41,808 nucleotides of DNA from positions 1 to 41,808 of the forward strand of contig JAKDIS010000006.1 in NCBI GenBank assembly GCA_030450335.1. Direction: 5' to 3'. Below, in pieces: positions 33,520 to 41,690 of this stretch. This DNA is from Corynebacterium sp. GTDB lineage: Bacteria > Actinomycetota > Actinomycetes > Mycobacteriales > Mycobacteriaceae. Under the pieces are notes generated by a model, which did not search any database, was not told where the DNA came from, and worked only from the letters and a program-made list of their open reading frames with translations. The position numbers and the translations under genes were made by a program. Each line of letters starts with the position of its first letter. Within the stretch, counting starts at the first letter, position 1.

Positions 33520-36500
33520 GTGAACAGCACCAATTTCGGCCAAAATGAATGGCTGGTCGACCAGATGTACCAGCAGTTCAAGGAAGACCCCCAGTCCGTA
33601 GATCCGGAATGGCGGGAACTCTTCAACAAGCGGCCGGACAAGGTTGACCACGCATCGGGGACGACGTCCCCGAGCTCCACGACCTCCGAGAACGACGGCA
33701 CGTCCGCCGACAAGGGGACCAAGACCGCCAAGGCTTCGACCGGACCGTCGAAGTCCGAGCCGAAGGCCGCGGCGAGCAGCACCGGCGGCTCCAAGCCCGG
33801 CAAGCCCGGTAAGCCCAAGGGCGCGGTGGCCCCGAAGAAGTCGCTTTCTGCATCGGTTAACCCGATTCCGGACCGCGTGGCTCCCCCGGCGCCCAAGGGC
33901 CCGGCCGAGGCACCCACCGCCGGCGAGCACCCCCTCAAGGGAGCGCAGAAGTCCATCGCCAAGAACATGGACATCTCCCTGGAGATCCCCACCGCGACCA
34001 CCGTGCGCGACATGCCCGCCAAGCTCATGTTCGAGAACCGCGCGATGGTCAACGACCACCTGATGTCCCGCGGTAAGGGCAAGATCAGCTTCACCCACAT
34101 CATCGGCTGGGCGATGGTCAAGGCCGTCCAGGCCCACCCCTCGATGAACAACAACTACAAGCTCGTCGACGGCAAGCCCGTCCAGGTCACCCCCGAGCAC
34201 ATCAACCTCGGCCTGGCCATCGACATGGTCAGCAAGAACGGTGCCCGCAACCTCGTGGTCGCCGCCATCCGCGAGTGCGAGACCCTGACCTTCGACGGTT
34301 TCGTCGAGGCCTACGAGGACATCGTCAGCCGTGCCCGTGTCGGCAAGCTGACGATGGACGACTTCAGCGGTGTGACGATCCAGCTCACCAACCCCGGTGG
34401 CATCGGCACCCGCCACTCCGTTCCGCGCCTGACCCGCGGGCAGGGCACCATCGTCGGCGTCGGTGCCATGGACTACCCGGCGGAGTTCGCCGGCGCGTCC
34501 GAGGACCGCCTGGCGGACATGGGTGTCGGCAAGCTCGTCACCATGACCTCCACCTACGACCACCGCATCATCCAGGGTGCGGAGTCCGGCGAGTTCCTGC
34601 GCGACATCAGCCGCCTGCTGATCAACGACGACTTCTGGGACGACCTGTTCGCCGCCATGGCCGTGCCCTACGCCCCCGTGCGCTGGAGCCAGGACCTGCC
34701 GAACATCGGCGTCGACAAGTCGACCCGCGTCATGCAGCTCATCGAGGCCTACCGCAGCCGTGGTCACCTGATCGCCGACATCGACCCGCTGCTGTGGACC
34801 CAGCCGGGTCTGCCGGTCCCCGACCACTCCGACCTGGAGATCGAGACCCACGGCCTGACCCTGTGGGACTACGACCGCAGCTTCAACGTGGGTGGGTTCG
34901 CCGGCCGCGAGAAGATGACCCTCCGCGAGGTGCTGGCCACGCTGCGCCGCGCCTACACGCTGAAGGTCGGCTCCGAGTACACCCACATCCTCGACCACGA
35001 CGAGCGTCAGTGGCTCGAGGAGCAGATCGAGGGTGGCCAGCCCAAGCTGTCCAACCCCGAGCAGAAGTACCTCCTGCAGACCCTGAACTCCGCAGAGGCC
35101 TTCGAGAACTTCCTGCAGACCAAGTACATCGGCCAGAAGCGTTTCTCCCTCGAGGGTGCCGAGTCGCTGATCCCGCTGCTGGACGCCGCCGTGGACTCCG
35201 CCGCCGAGCAGGGTCTCGAAGAGGTCGTCATCGGCATGCCCCACCGTGGCCGCCTCAACGTGCTGGCCAACATCGTGGGCAAGCCGTACTCCAAGGTCTT
35301 CACCGAGTTCGAGGGCAACATCGAGCCGACCGTCGCCGGCGGCTCCGGTGACGTCAAGTACCACCTCGGCCAGACCGGCCAGTACACCCAGATGTTCGGT
35401 GACAACGACATCGACATCACCCTGACCGCGAACCCCTCGCACCTCGAGGCGGTCAACCCGGTCATGGAGGGTCTCGCACGCGCCCACCAGGACATCTCGA
35501 CCAGCCAGGCCGAGCACCCGGTCATGCCGATCCTGATGCACGGCGACGCGGCCTTCACCGGCCTCGGCATCGTCCAGGAGACCATCAACCTCGCCCGCCT
35601 CGACGGCTACTCCGTCGGCGGCACGGTGCACGTCGTGGTCAACAACCAGATCGGGTTCACCACGACCCCGGACTCCGGTCGCTCGACCCACTACGTCACC
35701 GACCTGGCGAAGGGCTTCGACGCCCCGATCTTCCACGTCAACGGCGACGATCCCGAGGCAGTCGTCTGGGTCGCACGTCTGGCCGTCGAGTACCGTCGCC
35801 GCTTCGGCAAGGACGTCTTCATCGACCTGGTCTGCTACCGCCGCCGCGGTCACAACGAGTCCGACGACCCGTCGATGACCCAGCCGGAGATGTACGACCG
35901 CATCCACGACCGCTCCACCGTGCGCGCTCTCTACCACGACACCCTCGTGGGACGTGGCGAGCTGTCGGAGGAGGACGCCCAGCGCGCCGCCGACGACTTC
36001 CACGGCCAGCTGGAGACGGTCTTCAACCAGGTGCGCGAGGCCGAGAAGGGCACTGCCCCGGCCGAGCAGACCGGCATCGCCGGTTCCCAGGCCCTGACCC
36101 GTGGGCTGGACACATCCGTCTCCCGCGAGGTCGTCGAGGCCGTCGGAGACGCCTTCACCGGCGTCCCGGAGGGATTCAACGTCCACCAGCGCGTCAAGCC
36201 GGTCGTCAAGCGCCGTCAGGAGATGACCCGAAAGGGCGGCATCGACTGGGCCTTCGGCGAGCTGCTCGCCTTCTCCACCCTGGCCCAGGACGGGCGTCTC
36301 GTGCGCCTGGCCGGTGAGGACTCCCTGCGAGGCACCTTCACCCAGCGCCACGCCGTGCTCTTCGACTCCGAGACCACCGAGGCCTACAGCCCGCTGGAGA
36401 AGCTCGCCGAGGAGTCCGGCAACGGCGGATCGTTCCGTGCCTACAACTCCCCGCTGACCGAGTTCGCCGGTCTCGGCTTCGAGTACGGCTACTCGGTGGG

Positions 36501-37287
36501 CAACATCGACGCCGTCGTCGCCTGGGAGGCCCAGTTCGGTGACTTCGTCAACGGTGGCCAGACCATCATCGACCAGTACATCGCCTCCGGTGAGGCGAAG
36601 TGGGGTCAGCTCTCCAGCGTCATCATGCTGCTGCCCCACGGTTACGAGGGACAGGGCCCGGACCACTCCAGCGCCCGTATCGAGCGGTTCCTGCAGATGG
36701 CCGCCGAGGGTTCGATGACCATCGCCCAGCCGTCCACCCCGGCGAACCACTTCCACCTGCTGCGTCGCCACGCCATGGGCACGATGCGTCGTCCGTTGGT
36801 GGTCTTCACCCCGAAGTCGATGCTGCGCAACAAGGCCGCGACCTCGCCGGTGGAGGACTTCACCGAGGTCAAGGGCTTCCGCTCCGTGCTCGACGACCCG
36901 CGCCTGGCGGACTCCGCCGCCACGCACGAGGAGATCACCACGGTCCTGTTCTGCTCGGGCAAGATCTACTACGACCTCGAGAAGAAGCGTCAGGAGGACG
37001 GTCGCGACGACGTCGCCATCGCCCGCATGGAGATGCTGCACCCGCTGCCGCACAACCGTGTCAAGGAGATCCTGGACCGGTACCCGAACGCCGAGTACCG
37101 CTGGGTCCAGGACGAGCCCGCCAACCAGGGCCCGTGGCCGTTCCTGGCCCTCAACCTGCCGGAGCGTATCGAGGGTCTGCGCCTGAAGCGCGTCTCCCGC
37201 CGCGCCCAGTCGTCCACGGCGACCGGCCTGGCCAAGGTCCACAAGCTTGAGCAGGAGCAGCTGCTCAACGAGGCGTTCGCGAAGTAG
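33520..37287 (+). CDS. odhA: 2-oxoglutarate dehydrogenase E1 fused to an E2-type succinyltransferase domain (OdhA/Kgd)
   Basis: The E1 subunit of the TCA-cycle 2-oxoglutarate dehydrogenase complex in the fused actinobacterial form. The 1255-residue protein has an N-terminal segment (STNFGQNEWLVDQMYQQF), an Ala/Lys/Pro/Gly-rich linker (about 50-125), and an E2 catalytic domain (about 130-365) with H348 in DHRIIQGAESGEF; no lipoyl domain is present. The thiamine-diphosphate E1 part follows: GMPHRGRLNVLANIVG near 573, GDAAFTGLGIVQET near 674, VVNNQIGFTT near 707, and the transketolase-like C-terminal half. In corynebacteria the complex is shared with AceF and inhibited by unphosphorylated OdhI. 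GTG at 33520 is preferred because AGGA lies 6 nt upstream and the product matches the OdhA N-terminus; an ATG at 33502 is possible. Confidence 0.94.
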   Translation: MNSTNFGQNEWLVDQMYQQFKEDPQSVDPEWRELFNKRPDKVDHASGTTSPSSTTSENDGTSADKGTKTAKASTGPSKSEPKAAASSTGGSKPGKPGKPKGAVAPKKSLSASVNPIPDRVAPPAPKGPAEAPTAGEHPLKGAQKSIAKNMDISLEIPTATTVRDMPAKLMFENRAMVNDHLMSRGKGKISFTHIIGWAMVKAVQAHPSMNNNYKLVDGKPVQVTPEHINLGLAIDMVSKNGARNLVVAAIRECETLTFDGFVEAYEDIVSRARVGKLTMDDFSGVTIQLTNPGGIGTRHSVPRLTRGQGTIVGVGAMDYPAEFAGASEDRLADMGVGKLVTMTSTYDHRIIQGAESGEFLRDISRLLINDDFWDDLFAAMAVPYAPVRWSQDLPNIGVDKSTRVMQLIEAYRSRGHLIADIDPLLWTQPGLPVPDHSDLEIETHGLTLWDYDRSFNVGGFAGREKMTLREVLATLRRAYTLKVGSEYTHILDHDERQWLEEQIEGGQPKLSNPEQKYLLQTLNSAEAFENFLQTKYIGQKRFSLEGAESLIPLLDAAVDSAAEQGLEEVVIGMPHRGRLNVLANIVGKPYSKVFTEFEGNIEPTVAGGSGDVKYHLGQTGQYTQMFGDNDIDITLTANPSHLEAVNPVMEGLARAHQDISTSQAEHPVMPILMHGDAAFTGLGIVQETINLARLDGYSVGGTVHVVVNNQIGFTTTPDSGRSTHYVTDLAKGFDAPIFHVNGDDPEAVVWVARLAVEYRRRFGKDVFIDLVCYRRRGHNESDDPSMTQPEMYDRIHDRSTVRALYHDTLVGRGELSEEDAQRAADDFHGQLETVFNQVREAEKGTAPAEQTGIAGSQALTRGLDTSVSREVVEAVGDAFTGVPEGFNVHQRVKPVVKRRQEMTRKGGIDWAFGELLAFSTLAQDGRLVRLAGEDSLRGTFTQRHAVLFDSETTEAYSPLEKLAEESGNGGSFRAYNSPLTEFAGLGFEYGYSVGNIDAVVAWEAQFGDFVNGGQTIIDQYIASGEAKWGQLSSVIMLLPHGYEGQGPDHSSARIERFLQMAAEGSMTIAQPSTPANHFHLLRRHAMGTMRRPLVVFTPKSMLRNKAATSPVEDFTEVKGFRSVLDDPRLADSAATHEEITTVLFCSGKIYYDLEKKRQEDGRDDVAIARMEMLHPLPHNRVKEILDRYPNAEYRWVQDEPANQGPWPFLALNLPERIEGLRLKRVSRRAQSSTATGLAKVHKLEQEQLLNEAFAK

Positions 37288-37326
37288 CGTCCCCACCCCG
37301 CCGTCGCCGGCCGGGGGCGGGGAAAA

Positions 37327-37498
37327 GCCGGAGGCCCCGGGGGGGCCCCACCGGGGGCCCCCCGGGGGCCCGCGCGGGGGCCCGGGGGCCGCCCCCCCCC
37401 CCCCCGCGCCGGCCCCCCCCCCCCGGCGGGCGGGGGGGGGGGGGGCCCACCCCGGGCCGCGGGGTGTCCCCCCCTGCGGCCCCGCCGGGGCCTCCGGC
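37327..37498. terminator. Inverted repeat around a G/C homopolymer tract after odhA
   Basis: Perfect 13-nt arms GCCGGAGGCCCCG (37327-37339) and CGGGGCCTCCGGC (37486-37498) lie between the stops of odhA and the converging lipoprotein gene, where a shared terminator is expected. The 146 nt between them are abnormal and may not be real sequence, so the true loop may be short. Confidence 0.55.
37351..37448. other. 98-nt tract with no A or T, runs of up to 14 identical bases
   Basis: This stretch contains only G and C, with C runs at 37392-37405 (14) and 37413-37424 (12) and a G run at 37432-37445 (14). Nothing else in the window looks like it. It has no coding signal; open frames crossing it are spurious. 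A base-calling or gap-filling artefact in a strong hairpin is the simplest explanation. Confidence 0.85.
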
Positions 37499-37510
37499 AT
37501 GTCCGGGCGG

Positions 37511-38164
37511 CTAGGAGCTGTCGGACGACTCCTCGGCGAGGTCGTCGTCGGACACCCCTCCGGCGACGTTGTTCAACGCCCGCCGGTCAGGACGGTCCAG
37601 CGCGGTCTTGCGGTAGACGGCGACGAAGTTCTGCGGCAGGGAGTCGTCGTCGCACGCCGCCACCTCACCGGGGTCGCTGGCCTGCAGATCCGTCGGCAGC
37701 GCCGAGAACATCGTCGAGTGGGCGATGTCGCGCCACTGCGAGGCGTCCGCACCCTCCTCCTGTGCCTCGGCGTAGAGCCCCCGCAGCTCCTCGCCCTTCG
37801 CCGGGTCGAGCTCGTCGAGCAGCTCGCCCACACAACCGATCACCACGCTGACCTCGCCGTTGTGCAGCTTGTCCAGCCGGTCACCCGTGGTCACGTCCCG
37901 GGCCTCGACCTCCCGGCCCGCCGCCTCGAAGGCACTGCGGTACCTGTCCTCCAGCCGGTGCTGGACGGTGTCGTCGGTGACCCCCAGGTACACCGGACCC
38001 GAGGTCTCCTCGCTCATGGCCACCGACGCGGGGCCGGTGACACCGCCTGCCGTGCAGGACGACACCCCTGCCGCCGCTACGAGGACCGACGCCGCGACCG
38101 CCGTACGGCGCGCGCCGGCGCGCGTCCACCGTCCGGCACGTGCCGTGTTCCCGTGAGTGCTCAT
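37511..38164 (-). CDS. Predicted lipoprotein of unknown function
   Basis: A 217-residue protein with an Arg-rich N-terminus, a hydrophobic segment (VAASVLVAAAG) and a lipobox VSSC around residue 37, so it is probably exported and lipid-anchored. The mature part (SGPVYLGVTDDTVQHRLEDRY onward) is Asp/Glu-rich; its spacing of strands and helices recalls type 2 periplasmic-binding folds such as OpuAC, but I cannot confirm this. Two later cysteines (VVIGCVGEL, VAACDDD) may pair. The ATG at 38164 is preferred over upstream in-frame starts, which lack a signal sequence. It follows the small membrane protein gene after 55 nt and converges on odhA. The stop lies just beyond the abnormal G/C tract. Confidence 0.72.
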   Translation of the reverse strand: MSTHGNTARAGRWTRAGARRTAVAASVLVAAAGVSSCTAGGVTGPASVAMSEETSGPVYLGVTDDTVQHRLEDRYRSAFEAAGREVEARDVTTGDRLDKLHNGEVSVVIGCVGELLDELDPAKGEELRGLYAEAQEEGADASQWRDIAHSTMFSALPTDLQASDPGEVAACDDDSLPQNFVAVYRKTALDRPDRRALNNVAGGVSDDDLAEESSDSS

Positions 38165-38219
38165 GCGCCCGTCCTGTCCATCGTCTCGTCCGCCACCGGC
38201 CCAGCCTCTCACACCCATC

Positions 38220-38414
38220 TCACCACCACGCCACGAGATACACGCCCACCAGCGCCAGCCAGGGCACGATCCCCCACCACCGGGCACGGTCGGAGAGCAG
38301 CGCCCCGGCCGTGGCCACCACCGCCGCCACCGCATGGGGGATCCACAACGGGCTCCCCAGCACCGCGAGGATGAGCGCGACCCCGCACAGGCCACCGGCT
38401 ATCAGACGCGACAT
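38220..38414 (-). CDS. Small membrane protein (64 residues)
   Basis: A short protein made almost entirely of two hydrophobic helices (about 3-24 and 28-41, with a third near 47-62) and ending VAWW. An AAGGA lies 5 nt before the ATG at 38414, and a TATTCT box on the same strand (38462-38457) gives a plausible promoter with a leader of about 36 nt. It precedes the lipoprotein gene, so the two probably form an operon. No function is known to me. Confidence 0.62.
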   Translation of the reverse strand: MSRLIAGGLCGVALILAVLGSPLWIPHAVAAVVATAGALLSDRARWWGIVPWLALVGVYLVAWW

Positions 38415-38456
38415 GGTTTCCTTCCGCTCATTCGGCAGTAGCTCGACATCCGCACC

Positions 38457-38462
38457 AGAATA
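38457..38462 (-). promoter_or_regulatory. Candidate -10 element of the small membrane protein-lipoprotein operon
   Basis: TATTCT on the minus strand lies 42 nt before the ATG at 38414. The -35 region (TCTTCC type) is weak. Confidence 0.35.
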
Positions 38463-38530
38463 CCTGCAGTGCGCGTCCCGGAAGAAGCCGTACAGGCCGG
38501 TTCAGGGCGCGGTCACAGGAAGCTGTGCCG

Positions 38531-38536
38531 TAACCT
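38531..38536 (+). promoter_or_regulatory. -10 element of the PRC-MgtE_N-CBS gene
   Basis: TAACCT ends 8 nt before the ATG at 38545 and no ribosome site is present, predicting a leaderless mRNA for the three-gene plus-strand set. Confidence 0.45.
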
Positions 38537-38544
38537 CTAGTTCC

Positions 38545-39870
38545 ATGAACTCCACTGCGAACGCCGGCAGGAACCCCAGCCGGATCACCACACGGTTCTT
38601 CGCCGGCCGTCTCGCCGGGATGCTCCTGCTCGGCGCGGACGGCGAGTCGCTCGGACGCGTCCGTGACGTCGTGTTGACCATCCGCTCCACCCGCGCGGTC
38701 GCTCTCGGCATCGTCGCGGAGGTCGGCGCGAAACGCCGCATCTTCCTCCCCATGGGCCGCATCGCCTCGATCGACCCGAAGGAGGTCACCCTCAACACCA
38801 GCTCGGTGAGCCTGCGTCCCTTCCGTTCCCGTGCCGGTGAGATCTCGGTGATGGAGGATCTCGTCGGGGCGATGGTGCACACCGACGACCCGGAGTTCGG
38901 CCACCTGGCCGGACGGGCCGTGGAGATCTCCGACGTGGAGCTGGAACGCACCCGGACCCGTGAGTGGGAGCTCAGCCGGGTGGCCGTGTTCACCCGCGGA
39001 CGACTGGGCCGGCGCACCACCCCGGCGGTCATCCCCTTCACCCACGTCCACGGTCTGTCCGCCTCGGGTACCGGGCCGGTTGACATGGACGCCGAGCTGA
39101 TCGCCGAGTTCGCCACGATGCGCAACGCGGACGTCGCCCACGCCCTGCGCGACATGGACCGGGAACGCCGGCTGCGCGTCGCCGCCGAGCTCGACGACGA
39201 GCGTCTGGCCGACGTCATCGCCGAGCTGCCCGACGACGAGCAGACCGAGATCGTGGAGGTGCTCAACATCGAGCGCGCCGCGACGATCCTGGAGGAGATG
39301 GACCCCGACGACGCCGCCGACCTGCTCGGTGAACTGCCCGGGGACAAGGCCGACGTCCTGCTCGAGCTGATGGACCCGGAGGAGTCAGAGCCGGTGCGCC
39401 GTCTGATGAGCTTCTCCCCCGACACCGTCGGTGCGCTGATGACCTCCGACGCGATCATCCTCACCCCGCAGGCGACCGTCGCCGAGGCCCTGGCGCACGC
39501 CCGCAACCCCGAGGTGCCGTTGTCGTTGAGCTCGTTGATCTTCGTCGTCCGCCCACCGCAGGCCACCCCGACGGGGCGCTACCTGGGGTGCGTGCACCTG
39601 CAGAAGCTGCTGCGCGAACCGCCGTCGTCCCTGGTCGGCGGCATCCTCGACCTCGAGCTTCCGGCGCTGCACCCGGAGGACACCGAGGAGACCGCGGCGC
39701 GCTACTTCGCCACCTACAACCTGGTCTCCGCGCCGGTCCTCGACGAGGACTCCCACCTGCTCGGGGTCGTCGGCGTCGACGACCTGCTCGACCACCTGCT
39801 GCCGGAGAACTGGCGCGACGACGACTGGCGCAGCAACCGCCGGGCTGCCACCACCACCCCGTCCGCCTGA
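38545..39870 (+). CDS. Soluble PRC-barrel / MgtE N-domain / CBS-pair protein
   Basis: A 441-residue protein with an N-terminal PRC-barrel-like domain (about 15-80, GRLAGMLLLGADGESLGRV), a second related beta-rich stretch (about 110-175), an MgtE_N superhelical domain (about 190-300, with LADVIAELPDDEQTEIVEVL and MDPDDAADLLGELP), and a CBS pair (about 300-430, VGALMTSDAIILTP and SAPVLDEDSHLLGVVG). The membrane Mg2+ channel domain of MgtE is absent and there is no hydrophobic helix, so this is not itself a transporter; it may sense Mg2+ or nucleotides. A DUF1003 membrane protein gene follows after 17 nt. ATG 38545 is supported by a -10 box 8 nt upstream. Confidence 0.85.
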   Translation: MNSTANAGRNPSRITTRFFAGRLAGMLLLGADGESLGRVRDVVLTIRSTRAVALGIVAEVGAKRRIFLPMGRIASIDPKEVTLNTSSVSLRPFRSRAGEISVMEDLVGAMVHTDDPEFGHLAGRAVEISDVELERTRTREWELSRVAVFTRGRLGRRTTPAVIPFTHVHGLSASGTGPVDMDAELIAEFATMRNADVAHALRDMDRERRLRVAAELDDERLADVIAELPDDEQTEIVEVLNIERAATILEEMDPDDAADLLGELPGDKADVLLELMDPEESEPVRRLMSFSPDTVGALMTSDAIILTPQATVAEALAHARNPEVPLSLSSLIFVVRPPQATPTGRYLGCVHLQKLLREPPSSLVGGILDLELPALHPEDTEETAARYFATYNLVSAPVLDEDSHLLGVVGVDDLLDHLLPENWRDDDWRSNRRAATTTPSA

Positions 39871-39887
39871 CGAGAAAGAGACACCCC

Positions 39888-40433
39888 ATGCCCGACAATT
39901 TCTCCCGGACCGACCTCGACACCCCGTCGACGGGGCCTCGTCGCCGCCTGTTCGCCTACAACGACGACGCGGTGGGCGTCGGCGCCGAGAAGGTCGCCCG
40001 TTTCCTCGGAACCGGCCGCTACCTGATGTGGCAGACGATCATCGTGATCGTCTGGATCTGCCTCAACGTCGGCGGCTTCTGGTGGAACTGGGACGTCTAC
40101 CCGTTCATTCTGCTCAACCTGGCGTTCTCCACGCAGGCCGCCTATGCGGCACCGTTGATCCTGCTGGCCCAGAACCGGCAGGACGACCGTGACCGTGTGT
40201 CCCTGAACGAGGACCGCCGGCGAGCCGAGGAGACGAAGGCGGACACCGAGTTCCTCGCCCGTGAGCTCGCCGGACTGCGCATCGCCGTGGGCGAGAACGT
40301 GACCCGCGACTACCTGCGCCGCGAACTCGACGACCTCGGGGACGTGCTGCGCCGCATCGAGGACAAGCTGGAGGACCGTCGCAACGACGAACTGCCGGAT
40401 GACAGGGACGAGACGGCCGCCGGCGGCCGCTGA
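39888..40433 (+). CDS. DUF1003 membrane protein
   Basis: A 181-residue protein. Residues about 46-65 (MWQTIIVIVWICLNVGGFWW) and 70-95 (YPFILLNLAFSTQAAYAAPL) form the two helices of the DUF1003 core, joined by a Trp-rich turn. The charged C-terminus (about 100-175, NRQDDRDRVSLNEDRR) is helical and probably coiled-coil. DUF1003 proteins have no settled function. It follows the PRC-MgtE_N-CBS gene by 17 nt with a GAAAGAG ribosome site; a regulatory pairing with that protein in Mg2+ homeostasis is inference from context. Confidence 0.88.
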   Translation: MPDNFSRTDLDTPSTGPRRRLFAYNDDAVGVGAEKVARFLGTGRYLMWQTIIVIVWICLNVGGFWWNWDVYPFILLNLAFSTQAAYAAPLILLAQNRQDDRDRVSLNEDRRRAEETKADTEFLARELAGLRIAVGENVTRDYLRRELDDLGDVLRRIEDKLEDRRNDELPDDRDETAAGGR

Positions 40434-40446
40434 CCGCACACGGTGA

Positions 40447-40475
40447 TTGGCCCTGAATCGGGGTGGGCGTATCAT
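40447..40475 (+). promoter_or_regulatory. Promoter of mrp (-35 TTGGCC, -10 TATCAT)
   Basis: TTGGCC (40447-40452), a 17-nt spacer and TATCAT (40470-40475), which ends 8 nt before ATG 40484. This is the best-formed promoter in the window and predicts a leaderless or near-leaderless mRNA. Confidence 0.6.
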
Positions 40476-40483
40476 CGGGGTCA

Positions 40484-41614
40484 ATGTCTACTGTCACTGA
40501 ATCAGCAGTTCGCAGCGCCCTGGACACTGTCGAGGACCCGGAACTCAACAAGCCGATCACGGAACTCGGCATGGTCAAGTCCATCGACGTCGACGGCTCG
40601 TCCGTGGCCGTCGAGATCTACCTCACCATCGCCGGTTGCCCGATGAAGTCCACGCTCACCACGCGTACCCGCGAGGCCGCGGAGAGCGTGGAGGGGGTCG
40701 AGAGTGTCACGGTGGCCACGGACGTGATGAGTGACGAGCAACGTCGCGAACTCCGCACCCAGCTGCGCGGCGGTGTCTCCGAGCCGGTCATCCCCTTCGC
40801 CCAGCCGGAGTCGACGACCCGCGTCTTCGCGGTGGCCTCCGGCAAGGGCGGTGTCGGCAAGTCCTCGGTCACGGTGAACCTCGCGACCGCCCTGGCGCGG
40901 CGCGGGCTGAACGTCGGTGTCGTCGACGCCGACATCTACGGTCACTCGGTGCCGCACATGATGGGCTCGAACCACCGCCCGCACCAGGTCGACGACATGA
41001 TCATCCCGCCGCAGGCGCACGGGGTGAAGATCATGTCCATCGGGCACTTCCTCGAGGGCAACTCGCCGGTGGTGTGGCGCGGGCCGATGCTGCACCGCGC
41101 GATCCAGCAGTTCCTGGCGGACGTCTTCTGGGGCGACCTGGACATCCTGCTGCTCGACCTCCCGCCGGGAACCGGCGACGTGGCGATCTCCGTCGCACAG
41201 CTCGTGCCGAACGCCGAACTGCTGATCGTGACGACGCCGCAGACGGCGGCCGCCGAGGTGGCCGAGCGTGCCGGGAGTATCTCGGAGCAGACCCGTCAGC
41301 GCATCGGCGGGGTCATCGAGAACATGAGCTGGATGGACATGCCTGACGGCAGCCGGATGGACATCTTCGGCACCGGTGGCGGCCAGGTCGTGGCGGACCG
41401 GTTGAGCCAGCTCACCGGCGGGGAGGTTCCCCTCATGGGGCAGATCCCGCTGGACCCGAACCTGCGCATCGGCGGCGACCTCGGCAACCCGATCGCCATC
41501 TCCGAGCCGGACTCGGCCGCGGGCAAGGCACTCGGCGCGATCGCCGACAAGCTCTCCACCCGCCGGCAGTCCCTGGCCGGGCGTCAGCTGAACCTCGGGG
41601 TCGCCGGGCAGTAG
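40484..41614 (+). CDS. mrp: Mrp/ApbC-family P-loop ATPase, Fe-S cluster carrier
   Basis: A 376-residue protein of the ParA/MinD-like Mrp family, which carries and inserts Fe-S clusters. An N-terminal MIP18/DUF59 domain (about 6-85, with VEIYLTIAGCPMKSTL) is fused to the ATPase: deviant Walker A SGKGGVGKSS near residue 120, VDADIYGHSVPHMMG near 147, and DILLLDLPPGTGDVAIS near 222. The C-terminal C-x-x-C that binds the bridging cluster in most Mrp/NBP35 proteins is missing: the segment after ENMSW reads MDMPDGSRMDIFGTGGG, without cysteine. By memory this is shared by other actinobacterial Mrp proteins. The ATG at 40484 is set by the promoter upstream. A strong terminator follows. Confidence 0.92.
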   Translation: MSTVTESAVRSALDTVEDPELNKPITELGMVKSIDVDGSSVAVEIYLTIAGCPMKSTLTTRTREAAESVEGVESVTVATDVMSDEQRRELRTQLRGGVSEPVIPFAQPESTTRVFAVASGKGGVGKSSVTVNLATALARRGLNVGVVDADIYGHSVPHMMGSNHRPHQVDDMIIPPQAHGVKIMSIGHFLEGNSPVVWRGPMLHRAIQQFLADVFWGDLDILLLDLPPGTGDVAISVAQLVPNAELLIVTTPQTAAAEVAERAGSISEQTRQRIGGVIENMSWMDMPDGSRMDIFGTGGGQVVADRLSQLTGGEVPLMGQIPLDPNLRIGGDLGNPIAISEPDSAAGKALGAIADKLSTRRQSLAGRQLNLGVAGQ

Positions 41615-41630
41615 CCGACCACTACACGTC

Positions 41631-41664
41631 TCAGGCGCCTCACCTTGCCGGGTGAGGCGCCTGA
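41631..41664. terminator. Bidirectional terminator between mrp and tatB
   Basis: Perfect 14-bp arms (TCAGGCGCCTCACC and GGTGAGGCGCCTGA) around a 6-nt loop, 16 nt after the mrp stop and 26 nt before the stop of the converging gene. Confidence 0.85.
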
Positions 41665-41690
41665 ACTGTCTGGCCTACAAGTGTGTTGCC

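Noticed and set aside
33274..37500. 1408-codon minus-strand open frame opposite odhA
   Set aside because: It is the antisense shadow of odhA, created by GC-rich codon bias; no motif, start signal or promoter supports it.
37247..38374. Long plus-strand open frame crossing the G/C tract and the lipoprotein gene
   Set aside because: Its product is Gly/Pro/Arg/Ala filler from the homopolymer tract and from the antisense of a better-supported gene; it has no ribosome site or domain.
38545..39870. A magnesium transporter of the MgtE family
   Set aside because: The protein has the N-terminal and CBS domains only; the membrane channel domain is missing and no hydrophobic helices are present.
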